From Rubrivivax sp. (GTDB taxonomy: Bacteria > Pseudomonadota > Gammaproteobacteria > Burkholderiales > Burkholderiaceae_C), in NCBI GenBank assembly GCA_027491255.1, contig JAIXWM010000057.1:1-64000 (forward strand): a stretch of DNA of 64,000 bases, given 5' to 3'. The position numbers and the translations under genes are program-made. Positions 1 to 11,939 of this stretch are shown piece after piece; within the stretch, counting starts at the first letter, position 1; each line of letters begins with the position of its first letter. The notes under the pieces were generated by a model. That model was not told where the DNA came from. It searched no databases and saw nothing but the letters and a program-made list of their open reading frames with translations.

Positions 1-90
1 CGCTTCCTCCCCACATTCGGTCACCCTCCTGCAGCTGCGCTTCGCTTCGTTCGCTGTGATCAACTCACGGGAGGACTTGCACCTCCAAGA

Positions 91-111
91 GTGCGCCCGT
101 GCCGGGCGCAC
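91..111. repeat. short perfect inverted repeat
   Basis: Nine-base arms (91-99 and 103-111) pair perfectly around a 3-base loop. A second small hairpin of GGAGG/CCTCC type lies at about 69-87. Both sit just beyond the ompA-side terminator and could help end transcription or belong to a dispersed repeat. The first 90 bases show no gene I can support. Confidence 0.4.
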
Positions 112-112
112 A

Positions 113-139
113 AGAAAAAAACCCCGCCGGAGCGGGGTT
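113..139 (-). terminator. Rho-independent terminator of the OmpA-like gene
   Basis: On the minus strand an 8-bp stem (AACCCCGC pairing with GCGGGGTT, plus-strand positions 120-127 and 132-139) closes a 4-base loop and is followed by a run of seven or eight T (A-run 113-121 on the plus strand). It lies about 45 bases after the OmpA-like stop codon, the expected place. Confidence 0.85.
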
Positions 140-185
140 CGCGGTGGGGGCATCCCGGCGCGCAGCGCGCACCGGAATGCACCGA

Positions 186-1214
186 TCACTTCAGCGTGCG
201 GGTGCCGACCACCTCGACTTCCACGCGCCGGTTCTTGGCCCGGCCCTCGCGGGTTCGGTTGTCGGCCACGGGCGACTTCTCGCCCTTGCCCTCGGTGTAG
301 ACGCGGTTGGCCTCGACCCCCTTGCTGACGAGGAACTTCTTCACCGCCTCGGCGCGCCGCAGCGACAGGCGCTGGTTGTAGGCGTCGCTGCCGACCGAAT
401 CGGCATGCCCGACCGCGATCACGACCTCGACGGTGATCGTCTTCATCTTGTCGACGAGGTCGGAAAGCTTGGCCTGCGCCTCGGGCTTCAGCACCGCCTT
501 GTCGAAGTCGAAGAAGGAGTCGACGGCGAACGTCACCTTCTCGACCGTCGGAGCGCGTACTGCCGCAACGGCGGGGGCCGCGGGTGCAGCCGCGGGGGCT
601 GGAGCAGGCGCGGGGGCCGGTGCAGGCGCGGGCGCCGGAGCCGGGGCAGGCTCAGGTGCCGGCGCGGGCACGGGCGCCGGAGCCGGGGCAGGCTCAGGTG
701 CCGGCGCAGGCGCGGGCGCCGGAGCCGGGGCAGGCTCAGGTGCCGGCGCAGGCGCGGGCGCCGGAGCCGGAGCCGGGGCAGGCTCAGGTGCCGGCGCAGG
801 CGCCGGAGCCGGGGCAGGCTCGGGTGCCGGCGCAGGGGCAGCCACCAGCGTCGCTGCGGGCGCGGCGACCTCAGGTGCAGGTGCAGGTGCAGGTGCAGGT
901 GCAGGTGCAGGTGCAGGTGCAGGCGGTGGTGACGCAACCACCGGGGCGGGCGCCGGGGCGGCAGGAACTGGCGGCGGCGCAACCACCGGCGGCGGTGCCG
1001 GCGGCGCCGGGGGCTTGACGGCTCCGTCGCACCGCGGGTCGGCCGTCGCCGGTGTCCAGAAGCCGCTGCGCCAGCAATGCTCCTGTGTGCCGTTGCGCCA
1101 CACAGTACCGTCCGAACTGCGCCAGTTCTGAATGTTCGTGGGCTGGGCCAACGCCGCCATCGGGACGCTGATCGCCACCGTCGCGAAGAGCACAGCCACC
1201 TTGTTCAATCTCAT
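186..1214 (-). CDS. OmpA-family outer-membrane/peptidoglycan-linking protein with a Pro-Ala linker
   Basis: 342 residues. A signal peptide (about 1-23, ending ALA before QP) directs export. A short Trp/Cys-containing domain (about 24-70) comes next, then a Pro/Ala/Glu low-complexity linker (about 72-215), and from about 224 a C-terminal OmpA domain that should bind peptidoglycan (FDFDKAVLKPEAQ, then GHADSVG...NQRLSLRRAEAV and NRRVEVEV). The usual GHTD motif reads GHAD here. The start chosen is the ATG at 1214, preceded by GAGGAGAT; the frame stays open to 1301, but the extra residues do not look like a signal sequence. It is monocistronic, divergent from gyrA, and followed by a strong terminator. 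The role (envelope tethering) is inferred from the domain. Confidence 0.88.
   Translation of the reverse strand: MRLNKVAVLFATVAISVPMAALAQPTNIQNWRSSDGTVWRNGTQEHCWRSGFWTPATADPRCDGAVKPPAPPAPPPVVAPPPVPAAPAPAPVVASPPPAPAPAPAPAPAPAPAPEVAAPAATLVAAPAPAPEPAPAPAPAPAPEPAPAPAPAPAPAPAPEPAPAPAPAPAPAPEPAPAPAPVPAPAPEPAPAPAPAPAPAPAPAPAPAAAPAAPAVAAVRAPTVEKVTFAVDSFFDFDKAVLKPEAQAKLSDLVDKMKTITVEVVIAVGHADSVGSDAYNQRLSLRRAEAVKKFLVSKGVEANRVYTEGKGEKSPVADNRTREGRAKNRRVEVEVVGTRTLK
873..920. repeat. hexanucleotide tandem repeat inside the OmpA-like gene
   Basis: Eight perfect copies of AGGTGC run in tandem. Read on the minus strand they encode Ala-Pro dipeptides of the linker. The unit is a multiple of three, so slippage would change linker length without breaking the frame. 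Less regular longer repeats encoding (Pro-Ala)n-Glu blocks continue from about 600 to 840. Confidence 0.9.
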
Positions 1215-1542
1215 CGTCGATCTCCTCATCTGCAACTGCACGGACGCCCACGTGCCCCGGATTGAAACCGCATCCTGCACGGAATACCAATACAGACACA
1301 AGGGGTAACAACCCTAGCTTGACTGATTTTGCCACGCACCGCCTGTCGCGCTCCCGCTCCGGGGACTCCTCAGGCTGCGTACGCAGTTGTGTCACTGCCG
1401 CGGCGCCGACGGCGCTGGGCCGGCCTGGTCGACAGCCGCCTAGAATCCGCGATTCACGTTTGTCGGGCCTTGAGGTGTGCCTCGCGCGCGTCGAGGCCAC
1501 CGAGACCGCCGAGCTCCGACCGCCTGCCCAGGGCCCCGCCGC
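1215..1542. promoter_or_regulatory. divergent intergenic region ompA-like / gyrA
   Basis: A 328-base gene-free stretch that must hold promoters for both directions. A TAGAAT box at 1441-1446, about 100 bases before the gyrA ATG, is the best -10 candidate for gyrA, but I see no good -35 at standard spacing. TTGACT at 1319-1324 lacks a matching -10. No clear operator or hairpin is visible. Confidence 0.35.
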
Positions 1543-4151
<2,609 letters not shown>

Positions 4152-4155
<4 letters not shown>

Positions 4156-5246
4156 GCGCGGACAGCGGCCTGTCGTCCTTGCGCACGCAGATCGACACCG
4201 TCGACCGCGAACTGCTGGCGCTGCTGAACCGCCGCGCCGCGCTGGCGCTGGAGGTGGGCGAGATCAAGCGCGCCGAAGGCTCCCCGGTGTTCCGCCCCGA
4301 GCGCGAGCGTCAGGTCATCGAAGGCCTGCAGCACGCCAATGCAGGGCCGCTTCGCAGCGACTGCGTGGCACCGATCTGGCGCGAGATCATGTCGGCCTGC
4401 CGCGCGCTCGAACAGCCCACGCGCGTGGCCTATCTCGGGCCGGCGGGCACCTTCAGCGAGCAGGCCGCGCTCGGCTATTTCGGCAGTTCGGTGCAGCGCG
4501 TGCCCTGCCCGAGCATCGACGAGGTCTTCCGCGCCAGCAGCGCCGGCGCCGCCGACTTCGGCGTGGTGCCGGTGGAGAACTCCACCGAGGGCGTGGTCGC
4601 GCGCTCGCTCGACCTGCTGCTGCAGAGTCCGCTGACCATCGTCGGCGAGACCAGCCTGCTCGTGCGCCACAACCTGTTGCGGCTGCAACCATCGGCGCAG
4701 GGCATCTCGGCAGTCCTTGCGCACCCCCAGGCGCTGGCGCAATGCCAGGGCTGGCTGTCGCAGCACCTGCCCGGGGTGGAGCGCCGCCCCGTGTCGAGCA
4801 ATGCCGAGGGCGCGCGGCTGGCCGCGCTCGACACCTCGCTTGCAGGCATCGCGAGCGAGCGCGCCGCCGCCGAATTCGGCCTGCACGTGGTCCACGCCGG
4901 CATCCAGGACGACGCCCACAACCGCACGCGCTTTGCCATCGTCGCCATGCCCGACGGGCGAGCCGCGCCGCGCCCGAGCGGGCACGACTGCACCAGTCTC
5001 GTGGTCTCGGTGCCGAACCGGCCCGGCGCGGTGCACGACATGCTGGTGCCGCTGAAGTCGAACGGCGTGTCGATGACGCGCTTCGAGTCGCGGCCGGCGC
5101 GCTCGGGCCAGTGGGAATACTACTTCTACATCGACATCGCCGGCCACGCCGAGGATGCGCCCGTGGCCACGGCCCTCGGCGAGTTGAAGCAGGTGTGCGC
5201 CTTCTTCAGGCTCCTGGGCAGCTACCCGGCGGACGCCGCGGCTTGA
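4152..5246 (+). CDS. pheA: bifunctional chorismate mutase/prephenate dehydratase (P-protein)
   Basis: 364 residues. The N-terminal chorismate mutase helix bundle (about 1-90; [23 protein letters not shown]) is followed by prephenate dehydratase (about 95-275; [15 protein letters not shown], with the catalytic-type TRF in HNRTRFAIV) and a C-terminal ACT domain (about 283-360) carrying the ESRP motif typical of phenylalanine feedback binding. It turns chorismate into phenylpyruvate for Phe synthesis. The ATG overlaps the gyrA stop by four bases. serC, often found between gyrA and pheA in relatives, is absent. Confidence 0.96.
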
Positions 5247-5251
5247 CGCGC

Positions 5252-6175
5252 GTGGTCCGGCAGCTCGCGGTCATCGGCTGCGGCCTGATGGGCGGCAGCT
5301 TCGCGCTGGCGCTGCGCGAGGCCGGGCTGGTGGAACGCGTCGTCGGCCACAGCCGCTCGCCGGCGAGCGCACAGCGTGCGCTCGAACTCGGCGTGGTCGA
5401 TGCGGTTGCCACCACGGCCGCCGAAGCGGCCGCCGGCGCCGACGTGGTGCTGCTGGCGGTGCCGGTGGCGTCCACGGGCGCGACACTGCTCAGCCTGCGC
5501 GGCACGCTGGCATCAGACGCGCTGTGCATGGACGTGGGCAGCACGAAGGCCGACGTCGCGGCGGCGGCGCTGCAGGCGCTCGGCCCCCAGGTTGGCAGCT
5601 TCGTGCCCGCGCACCCGATCGCCGGCAAGGAACGCGCGGGTGTCGCGCACGCTGACCCCCGGCTGTACCGCGGCTGCCGCGTGATCCTCACCCCCACTGC
5701 CCTGACCGACCCGGCGCGCACGCGCCGTGCAGCCGAGCTGTGGGCCGCGCTCGGCGCGCGGGTGGAGACCATGACGCCGCAGGCGCACGACGAAGCGCTG
5801 GCCGCCGTCAGCCACCTGCCGCACCTGCTGGCCTTCGCTTTCTTCCAATCGGTCGCAGCGCAGCCCGAAGGGCAGCGTTTCCTTGCGCTGGCCGGCCCGG
5901 GGTTCCGGGACTTCACCCGCATCGCCGCCGGCGACCCCGCCCTGTGGCGTGACGTCTTCGTCGCCAATCGCGAACAGGTGCTGCGGCACAGCGCAAGCTT
6001 CCGCGCGGAACTGCAGCGCTTCGAAGCTGCCCTGCAGTCGGGCGACCCGGCGGCCATCGAGGCGCTGATCGCGCCGCCCTCGGCAGGACGCGGTGCCTGG
6101 CAGCTCAACGCAGCGGCTGCCCCGGCCCTCAGCCCAGGCGCCCCGCCCGCAGGCCTCGAGCCCTCTCCCCGCTGA
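5252..6175 (+). CDS. tyrA: prephenate dehydrogenase family protein
   Basis: 307 residues. It opens with a Rossmann NAD(P)-binding motif ([17 protein letters not shown]) and has the helical dimerisation part of TyrA ([40 protein letters not shown]). It should oxidatively decarboxylate prephenate or arogenate in tyrosine synthesis. The chosen start is GTG at 5252, which fits the family N-terminus; the alternative is TTG at 5243, whose TTGA would overlap the pheA stop. The last ~25 residues are Pro/Ala-rich and probably disordered. It sits between pheA and aroA in one operon. Confidence 0.93.
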   Translation: MVRQLAVIGCGLMGGSFALALREAGLVERVVGHSRSPASAQRALELGVVDAVATTAAEAAAGADVVLLAVPVASTGATLLSLRGTLASDALCMDVGSTKADVAAAALQALGPQVGSFVPAHPIAGKERAGVAHADPRLYRGCRVILTPTALTDPARTRRAAELWAALGARVETMTPQAHDEALAAVSHLPHLLAFAFFQSVAAQPEGQRFLALAGPGFRDFTRIAAGDPALWRDVFVANREQVLRHSASFRAELQRFEAALQSGDPAAIEALIAPPSAGRGAWQLNAAAAPALSPGAPPAGLEPSPR

Positions 6176-6204
6176 AAGGCCGAGAGTCACCTTCAGCCCC
6201 GACC

Positions 6205-8220
6205 ATGTACGCACTGCCCTTTCTCGACCTGCCCCCCCTGAACGCGGCCGACGGCCTTGTCCGCCTGCCGGGCTCGAAGAGCATTTCCAACCGAGTGCTC
6301 CTGCTCGCAGGCTTGTCCGCAGGCACGACGCGCATCCACGACCTGCTCGACTCCGACGACACGCGCGTCATGCTGCAGGCGCTGCGCGTGCTGGGCTGCG
6401 GCGTCTCTGGGGCGGATGGCGTGGTCGAGGTCACCGGCATCGGCGGCACCCTCGCCGTGCGCGAGGCGCAGCTCTTCCTCGGCAATGCCGGCACGGCCAT
6501 GCGCCCGCTGTGTGCGGCGCTGGCCGTGCTCGCGGCCACCCAGGGTGGCCGCTTCGAGCTGTCGGGCGTGGCGCGCATGCACGAACGCCCGATCGGCGAC
6601 CTCGTCGACGCGCTGCGGCGCCTGGGCTGCGGCATCGACGACCTCGGCCGTCCCGGCTACCCTCCCCTGCGCCTGCACGGCACTGCAGGCGGCGCGCTCG
6701 CACTCCAGCATCCCATTCGTGTGCGCGGCGACGTCTCCAGCCAGTTCCTGACCGCGCTGCTGCTCGCGCTGCCGCTGGTGGCGCAGGCGGCACCAGTCAC
6801 GATCGAGGTCGAGGGCGAGCTGATCTCCAAGCCCTACATCGAGATCACGCTCAACATGCTCGCGCGCTTCGGCATCGCGGTGCAGCGGGAGGGCTTCGAG
6901 AGCTTCACGATCCCGGCGGGCTCGAGCTACCGGACCCCCGGGGACGTCCATGTCGAGGGCGACGCCTCGTCGGCCTCGTACTTCGTGGCGCTGGGCGCCA
7001 TCGCCGCGCACACAGGGCGGCGCATCCACATCGAGGGCGTGGGCAGCGATTCGGTACAGGGCGACATTCGCTTCGTCGAGGCAGCCCGCGCCATGGGCGC
7101 GCAGGTCGACAGCGGCCCCAACTGGCTCGAGGTCCGCCGTGGCCAGTGGCCACTGCGCGCGCTGACACTGGACTGCAACCACATCCCAGACGCCGCGATG
7201 ACGCTGGCCGTCATGGCCCTGTACGCCGACGGCCCGAGCCGGCTGACGAACATCGGGAGCTGGCGCGTCAAGGAAACCGACCGCATCGCCGCGATGGCCG
7301 CCGAACTGCGTAAGCTCGGCGCGGGCGTGCTCGAGGGTGCGGACTTCATCGAGGTCACGCCTCCCGCCTGTTGGCAGCCTGCGGCCGTGCACACCTACGA
7401 CGACCACCGCATGGCCATGTGCCTGTCACTGGCCGCCTTCAATCCTCTGGCCCCGGCACCGGGCCGCACGCCCGTGCGCATCGGTGATCCGGCCTGCGTG
7501 GCGAAGACCTTTCCCGACTACTTCGAGGCGCTGTTCGGCCTGGTCCAGGCCGATGTGGCCGACGTGCCGGTCATCGCCATCGACGGCCCTTCAGCTTCGG
7601 GCAAAGGCACGCTCGCCGGCGAGTTGGCACGGCGCCTGGGCTATCTCCAACTCGACTCGGGCGCGATCTACCGCGCCGCCGGGGTGGCTGCCGAACGCGC
7701 CGGCGTCGATCTCGACGACGCCACGTCGGTGGCCCAGGTGGCCGCCGGCATGGCCCTGCGCTTCGACGGTGAGCGCGTGCTGATCGACGGCCAGGACTTG
7801 ACCGAGGCCGTGCGCAGCGAGCACGGCGGGCTCCTCGCATCGCGCGTGTCGGCCCACCCGGCGGTGCGCACGGCGCTGCACGCGCTGCAGCTCTCTTTGC
7901 GTCGCGCACCCGGGCTGGTGGCCGATGGACGCGACATGGGCACCGTCGTCTTCCCCGACGCGACGTTGAAGGTCTTCCTGACGGCCAGCAGCGCGCAGCG
8001 CGCGCTGCGCCGCCAGGCGCAGTTGGCCGCTCGGGGCGTTGAGGCTAGAATCGAAGACCTTCGTTCGGATCTCGAGGCGCGCGATCTGCGGGACAGCATC
8101 CGCAGCGTGGCGCCGCTGAAACCGGCCGAAGACGCGTTGGCGCTCGACAACTCCGGGCTCGACATCGCCGCATCGGTCGATCTCGTGCTGCAGTGGTGGG
8201 CCCGACGCAGGCCGTTCTGA
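6205..8220 (+). CDS. aroA-cmk: fused EPSP synthase / cytidylate kinase
   Basis: 671 residues in one frame. Residues about 1-445 are 5-enolpyruvylshikimate-3-phosphate synthase ([10 protein letters not shown] near the N-terminus, [16 protein letters not shown] near the end), the sixth shikimate-pathway step. Residues about 450-671 are cytidylate kinase, with the P-loop [13 protein letters not shown] and the [13 protein letters not shown] region. No stop, start or frameshift separates the halves; the linker is roughly [11 protein letters not shown]. Separate genes for these enzymes are the rule in E. coli, but an AroA-Cmk fusion is a recognised protein class in some betaproteobacteria. The first residues [11 protein letters not shown] support the start. 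Confidence 0.96.
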   Translation: MYALPFLDLPPLNAADGLVRLPGSKSISNRVLLLAGLSAGTTRIHDLLDSDDTRVMLQALRVLGCGVSGADGVVEVTGIGGTLAVREAQLFLGNAGTAMRPLCAALAVLAATQGGRFELSGVARMHERPIGDLVDALRRLGCGIDDLGRPGYPPLRLHGTAGGALALQHPIRVRGDVSSQFLTALLLALPLVAQAAPVTIEVEGELISKPYIEITLNMLARFGIAVQREGFESFTIPAGSSYRTPGDVHVEGDASSASYFVALGAIAAHTGRRIHIEGVGSDSVQGDIRFVEAARAMGAQVDSGPNWLEVRRGQWPLRALTLDCNHIPDAAMTLAVMALYADGPSRLTNIGSWRVKETDRIAAMAAELRKLGAGVLEGADFIEVTPPACWQPAAVHTYDDHRMAMCLSLAAFNPLAPAPGRTPVRIGDPACVAKTFPDYFEALFGLVQADVADVPVIAIDGPSASGKGTLAGELARRLGYLQLDSGAIYRAAGVAAERAGVDLDDATSVAQVAAGMALRFDGERVLIDGQDLTEAVRSEHGGLLASRVSAHPAVRTALHALQLSLRRAPGLVADGRDMGTVVFPDATLKVFLTASSAQRALRRQAQLAARGVEARIEDLRSDLEARDLRDSIRSVAPLKPAEDALALDNSGLDIAASVDLVLQWWARRRPF

Positions 8221-8395
8221 GCGGCTGACGGGCCTGCGGGCCCGCGGCTTCGCGCAGCGGCGGACAGCCCACCGCGTCCCCCTCCAGGCCGACAGGCCCC
8301 GGGCGCGGTGATTTCTTCACGTCAACCCCGCAACCTTGGTTGCACACACCGCCGGCCCCCAAAGCACCATCCAAGGCGCCGGCCCAGGAAACCAC

Positions 8396-10111
8396 ATGTC
8401 CCAGATCCCAGCCGCCGAAGGCGGAGAGTCCTTTGCCGCCCTGTTCGAGGAGTCGCTCAAGCGCAGCGAGATGCGCTCGGGCGAAGTCATCACCGCCGAG
8501 GTGATGCGCATCGACTTCAATCACGTCGTCGTCAACGCCGGCCTGAAGAGCGAAGCCTACATCCCGATCGAGGAGTTCAAGAACGACCAGGGCGAGGTCG
8601 AGGTCCAGGTGGGCGACTATGTCTCGGTGGCGATCGACGCCGTCGAGAACGGCTACGGCGACACGATCCTGTCGCGTGACAAGGCCAAGCGCCTGGCCTC
8701 CTGGCTGTCGCTGGAGAACGCGCTGGAATCCGGGGAATTCGTCACCGGCACGGTCAGCGGCAAGGTCAAGGGCGGTCTGACGGTGCTGGTCAACGGCATC
8801 CGCGCCTTCCTGCCCGGCTCGCTGCTCGACACCCGGCCGGTCAAGGACATGACGCCCTTCGAGGGCAAGACGATGGAGTTCAAGGTCATCAAGCTCGACC
8901 GCAAACGCAACAACGTCGTGTTGTCGCGCCGTGCCGTCGTCGAGGCTTCGATGGGCGAAGAGCGCGCGCGTCTGCTCGAGACCCTGACCGAGGGCGCGAT
9001 CGTCCACGGCGTGGTGAAGAACATCACCGAGTACGGCGCTTTCGTCGACCTCGGCGGCATCGACGGCCTGCTGCACATCACCGACATGGCCTGGCGCCGC
9101 GTGCGCCACCCCACCGAGGTGGTGCAGGTCGGCCAGGAACTGACGGCCAAGGTGCTGAAGTTCGACGCCGAGAAGAACCGTGTCAGCCTCGGCCTGAAGC
9201 AACTGGGCGACGACCCCTGGATGGGCGTGTCGCGCCGCTACCCGAGCGGCACCCGCCTGTTCGGCAAGGTCACGAACATCGCCGACTACGGCGCCTTCGT
9301 CGAGATCGAGCCGGGCATCGAGGGCCTGGTGCACGTCTCCGAGATGGACTGGACGAACAAGAACGTCGCGCCGGCCAAGGTCGTGAGCCTGGGCGAAGAA
9401 GTCGAGGTCATGGTCCTCGAGATCGACGAGGACAAGCGCCGCATCAGCCTGGGCATGAAGCAGTGCCGCGCGAACCCGTGGGAAGAGTTCAGCAGCAGCG
9501 TCAAGCGCGGCGACCGCGTCAAGGGTCCGGTCAAGTCGATCACCGATTTCGGCGTCTTCATCGGCCTGGCGCAGGGCATCGACGGCCTGGTTCACCTGTC
9601 GGACCTGAGCTGGAACGAGCCCGGCGAGTCGGCGGTTCGCAACTACAAGAAGGGCCAGGAAGTCGAGGCCATCGTGCTGGGCATCGATGTCGAGCGCGAG
9701 CGCATCTCTCTGGGCATCAAGCAGCTCGACACCGATCCGTTCACGACCTTCGCAACGCTGAACGATCGCGGCGCGGTCGTCACCGGCAAGGTCAAGACGG
9801 TCGACCCGCGCGGCGCCGAGATCCTGCTCACGCCCGACGTGACCGGCTACCTGCGTGCCAGCGAGATCAGCCGCGACCGCGTCGAGGATGCACGCAACGT
9901 CCTCAAGGAAGGCGACGAAGTCAGCGTCATGGTGATCAACATCGACCGCAAGGCACGTTCCATCCAGCTGTCGATCAAGGCCAAGGACACCGCCGACCAA
10001 CAGGAGGCGATGCAGCGCCTGTCGCAGACCAGCGAGCGCGAGCACGCCGGCACGACCAGCCTGGGCGCGCTGCTGCGGGCCAAGCTCGACGGCTCGGGCC
10101 AGAACGGCTGA
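8396..10111 (+). CDS. rpsA: 30S ribosomal protein S1
   Basis: 571 residues, close to the E. coli length of 557. Six S1/OB-fold repeats are visible, for example [41 protein letters not shown] and [21 protein letters not shown]. It binds mRNA and helps initiation on the 30S subunit. The ATG is preceded by CCAGGAAACC, a plausible ribosome site. A 175-base leader separates it from aroA-cmk and contains a small GCAACC-TT-GGTTGC hairpin (8330-8343); S1 is autoregulated in other bacteria, but I cannot show that here. ihfB starts 6 bases after its stop. Confidence 0.97.
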   Translation: MSQIPAAEGGESFAALFEESLKRSEMRSGEVITAEVMRIDFNHVVVNAGLKSEAYIPIEEFKNDQGEVEVQVGDYVSVAIDAVENGYGDTILSRDKAKRLASWLSLENALESGEFVTGTVSGKVKGGLTVLVNGIRAFLPGSLLDTRPVKDMTPFEGKTMEFKVIKLDRKRNNVVLSRRAVVEASMGEERARLLETLTEGAIVHGVVKNITEYGAFVDLGGIDGLLHITDMAWRRVRHPTEVVQVGQELTAKVLKFDAEKNRVSLGLKQLGDDPWMGVSRRYPSGTRLFGKVTNIADYGAFVEIEPGIEGLVHVSEMDWTNKNVAPAKVVSLGEEVEVMVLEIDEDKRRISLGMKQCRANPWEEFSSSVKRGDRVKGPVKSITDFGVFIGLAQGIDGLVHLSDLSWNEPGESAVRNYKKGQEVEAIVLGIDVERERISLGIKQLDTDPFTTFATLNDRGAVVTGKVKTVDPRGAEILLTPDVTGYLRASEISRDRVEDARNVLKEGDEVSVMVINIDRKARSIQLSIKAKDTADQQEAMQRLSQTSEREHAGTTSLGALLRAKLDGSGQNG

Positions 10112-10117
10112 TCAGCG

Positions 10118-10432
10118 ATGACGCGGTCGGATCTGGTCGCGCGGTTGGCCGAGCGCTTCGGCCAGCTGACGCAGCGCGACACCGAATTGGCCGTGAAGAC
10201 GATGCTCGATGCGATGTCCGATGCCCTCGCGCGCGGGCATCGCATCGAGATCCGGGGTTTTGGCAGCTTCTCGATCAACCGCCGGCCGCCGCGCGTCGGA
10301 CGCAATCCGCGCAGCGGCGCGCAGGTGGTGATTCCGGAGAAGCTGGTCCCGCACTTCAAGCCTGGCAAGGCCCTGCGCGAGGCCGTGGACGCAGCGGCCC
10401 GTGCGCGCGGCGGCGTGGACGCTGCGAGCTGA
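10118..10432 (+). CDS. ihfB: integration host factor subunit beta
   Basis: 104 residues of the HU/IHF fold. The N-terminal helices ([23 protein letters not shown]) and the signature [25 protein letters not shown] match IHF-beta, including the arm that bends DNA with a proline. With IHF-alpha it makes the sequence-specific bending heterodimer. The position right after rpsA is the conserved place for ihfB in proteobacteria. The gap to rpsA is 6 bases, so it is co-transcribed and probably coupled. Confidence 0.95.
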   Translation: MTRSDLVARLAERFGQLTQRDTELAVKTMLDAMSDALARGHRIEIRGFGSFSINRRPPRVGRNPRSGAQVVIPEKLVPHFKPGKALREAVDAAARARGGVDAAS

Positions 10433-10472
10433 CCCAGCCCGCAGGCAGCCCTGCTCCTAGAATGCGGCGCGC

Positions 10473-10781
10473 ATGCGTCTGCTCTTCTGGGTCCTGCGGG
10501 CCTTCATCTTCTTCACGCTGTTCGCCTTCGCGCTGAACAATCAGCAAAGGGTGACGGTGCGCTGGTTCTTCGGCGCCGAGTCGACGGCACCGATGGTTCT
10601 GGTCGTGCTGGGCGCTTTTGCATTGGGGTGCGTCGTGGGTGTCGTGGCGATGCTGCCGGGATGGTGGCGCGAACGGCGAGCCGCATCGCGCGGCAAGCCG
10701 CGCCGAGGCACGGCGCCGGCGGCGGGGCCCGCTGCGGCGCCGCCGTCCCCGGCTGAATTCCCCCCCCGTGATGGACTTTGA
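10473..10781 (+). CDS. lapA: LapA family membrane protein (DUF1049)
   Basis: 102 residues with two membrane segments (about 5-22 and 38-62) joined by LNNQQRVTVRWFFG, the typical LapA/YciS core. The C-terminal tail is Arg/Pro/Ala-rich. In E. coli LapA works with LapB in control of lipopolysaccharide assembly. A TAGAAT box at 10458-10463 lies only nine bases before the ATG. The gene overlaps lapB by 11 bases in another frame, so the two should be translated together. Confidence 0.88.
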   Translation: MRLLFWVLRAFIFFTLFAFALNNQQRVTVRWFFGAESTAPMVLVVLGAFALGCVVGVVAMLPGWWRERRAASRGKPRRGTAPAAGPAAAPPSPAEFPPRDGL

Positions 10782-11919
10782 CCTGTCGTGGCTGCTGCTG
10801 GCGCTGCCGGCAGCCTTCGCGCTGGGTTGGCTCGCCTCCCGGTTCGATCTGCGGCAACTGCGGCGCGAGAGCCGGGATGCCCCGCGCGCCTATTTCAAGG
10901 GCCTGAGCCTGCTGTTGTCGGAGCAGCAGGACAAGGCCATCGACGCCTTCATCGAGGCGGTGCAGAACGACCCGGACACGGTGGATCTGCACTTCGCCCT
11001 CGGTGGCTTGTTCCGTCGCCGCGGTGAGTTCGAGCGCGCCGTGCGTGTGCATGAGCACCTGTTGCGCCGCGCCGACCTGGCACCCGCCGACCGTGACCGC
11101 GCGCAGCACGCCCTGGCCCAGGACTACATGAAGGCCGGTCTGTTCGACCGTGCCGAGGCCGCCTTTCGCACGCTCGAGGGAACGGCCTACGACACCGAGT
11201 CGAGGCTCGCGCGCCTGAGCCTGTACGAGCGCTCGCGCGACTGGCCCGCAGCCACGGCCATGGCCGAACAGCTCGAGACGCGCGGCGCCGGCGTCTTCTC
11301 GGGCCGGATGGCGCACTACCGCTGCGAGATGGCGCTCGAAGCCGAGGCCCGGGGCGACGTGGACGCCACGCGCGACGCCTTGCGCCTGGCCTTGGCGGCG
11401 GCGCCCGAGGCGGCGCGGCCCCGCCTGCTGAGCGCGCGCCACCACGCGCGGCAGGGCCGGCCGGCGCAGGCGCTGGCCGAACTCGAGGATCTGCTGCAGC
11501 GCGATCCGGAGCGCTTCGTGCTGGCGCTCGACGATTACGCCAGCGCAGCCCGCGATGCGGGGCGACTCGACCATGCGCAGCACATGCTGGCCGACCTGTT
11601 CGAGCGACAACCGAGCGTGGCGGTGTTGCGTGCGCTTTGCGGCCTGCAAGGGATCAGGCCCGCGCAGTCGCCTTTGCTGGACAAGCTGCTCGAGCGGCAA
11701 CCGTCCCTGTCGGCCGTGCAGGCGGTGCTCGAAGATGCGGAACCGGCCCTGCACACCGAGCGGGTGGCGGGACTGCGGCGGGCGGTGCAGCGGGCCGCGA
11801 CACCGCTGCAACGCTACCGGTGCGCGCACTGCGGCTTCGAGGCCCAGCGCCACTTCTGGCAGTGCCCTGGATGCCTGTCCTGGGACAGCTTCCCGCCGCG
11901 CCGCATCGAGCAGGCCTGA
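10771..11919 (+). CDS. lapB: LPS assembly protein LapB (TPR plus rubredoxin-like zinc domain)
   Basis: 382 residues, near the E. coli 389. An N-terminal membrane anchor (about 4-22) is followed by TPR repeats (for example KGLSLLLSEQQDKAIDAFIEAVQNDPDTVDLHFALGGLFRRRGEFERAVRVHEHLL) and a C-terminal metal-binding knuckle, CAHCGF...CPGC. LapB adapts FtsH-dependent turnover of LpxC and so tunes lipid A synthesis. The start is the ATG at 10771, inside lapA. It ends the long plus-strand operon that began at gyrA; msbA converges from the other side. Confidence 0.93.
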   Translation: MDFDLSWLLLALPAAFALGWLASRFDLRQLRRESRDAPRAYFKGLSLLLSEQQDKAIDAFIEAVQNDPDTVDLHFALGGLFRRRGEFERAVRVHEHLLRRADLAPADRDRAQHALAQDYMKAGLFDRAEAAFRTLEGTAYDTESRLARLSLYERSRDWPAATAMAEQLETRGAGVFSGRMAHYRCEMALEAEARGDVDATRDALRLALAAAPEAARPRLLSARHHARQGRPAQALAELEDLLQRDPERFVLALDDYASAARDAGRLDHAQHMLADLFERQPSVAVLRALCGLQGIRPAQSPLLDKLLERQPSLSAVQAVLEDAEPALHTERVAGLRRAVQRAATPLQRYRCAHCGFEAQRHFWQCPGCLSWDSFPPRRIEQA

Positions 11920-11939
11920 AGGCCGGCGAAAGCGCCCGA

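Noticed and set aside
1-112. Possible tRNA or gene end at the left edge
   Set aside because: No cloverleaf, TPsiC loop or conserved frame is visible; only short inverted repeats.
8330-8343. GCAACC-TT-GGTTGC hairpin as an rpsA riboswitch-like leader
   Set aside because: A 6-bp stem with a 2-base loop is too small to support a regulatory claim; mentioned only in the rpsA entry.
8045-10045. A 666-residue open frame antisense to rpsA
   Set aside because: It mirrors the six S1 repeats on the opposite strand and has no independent family resemblance.
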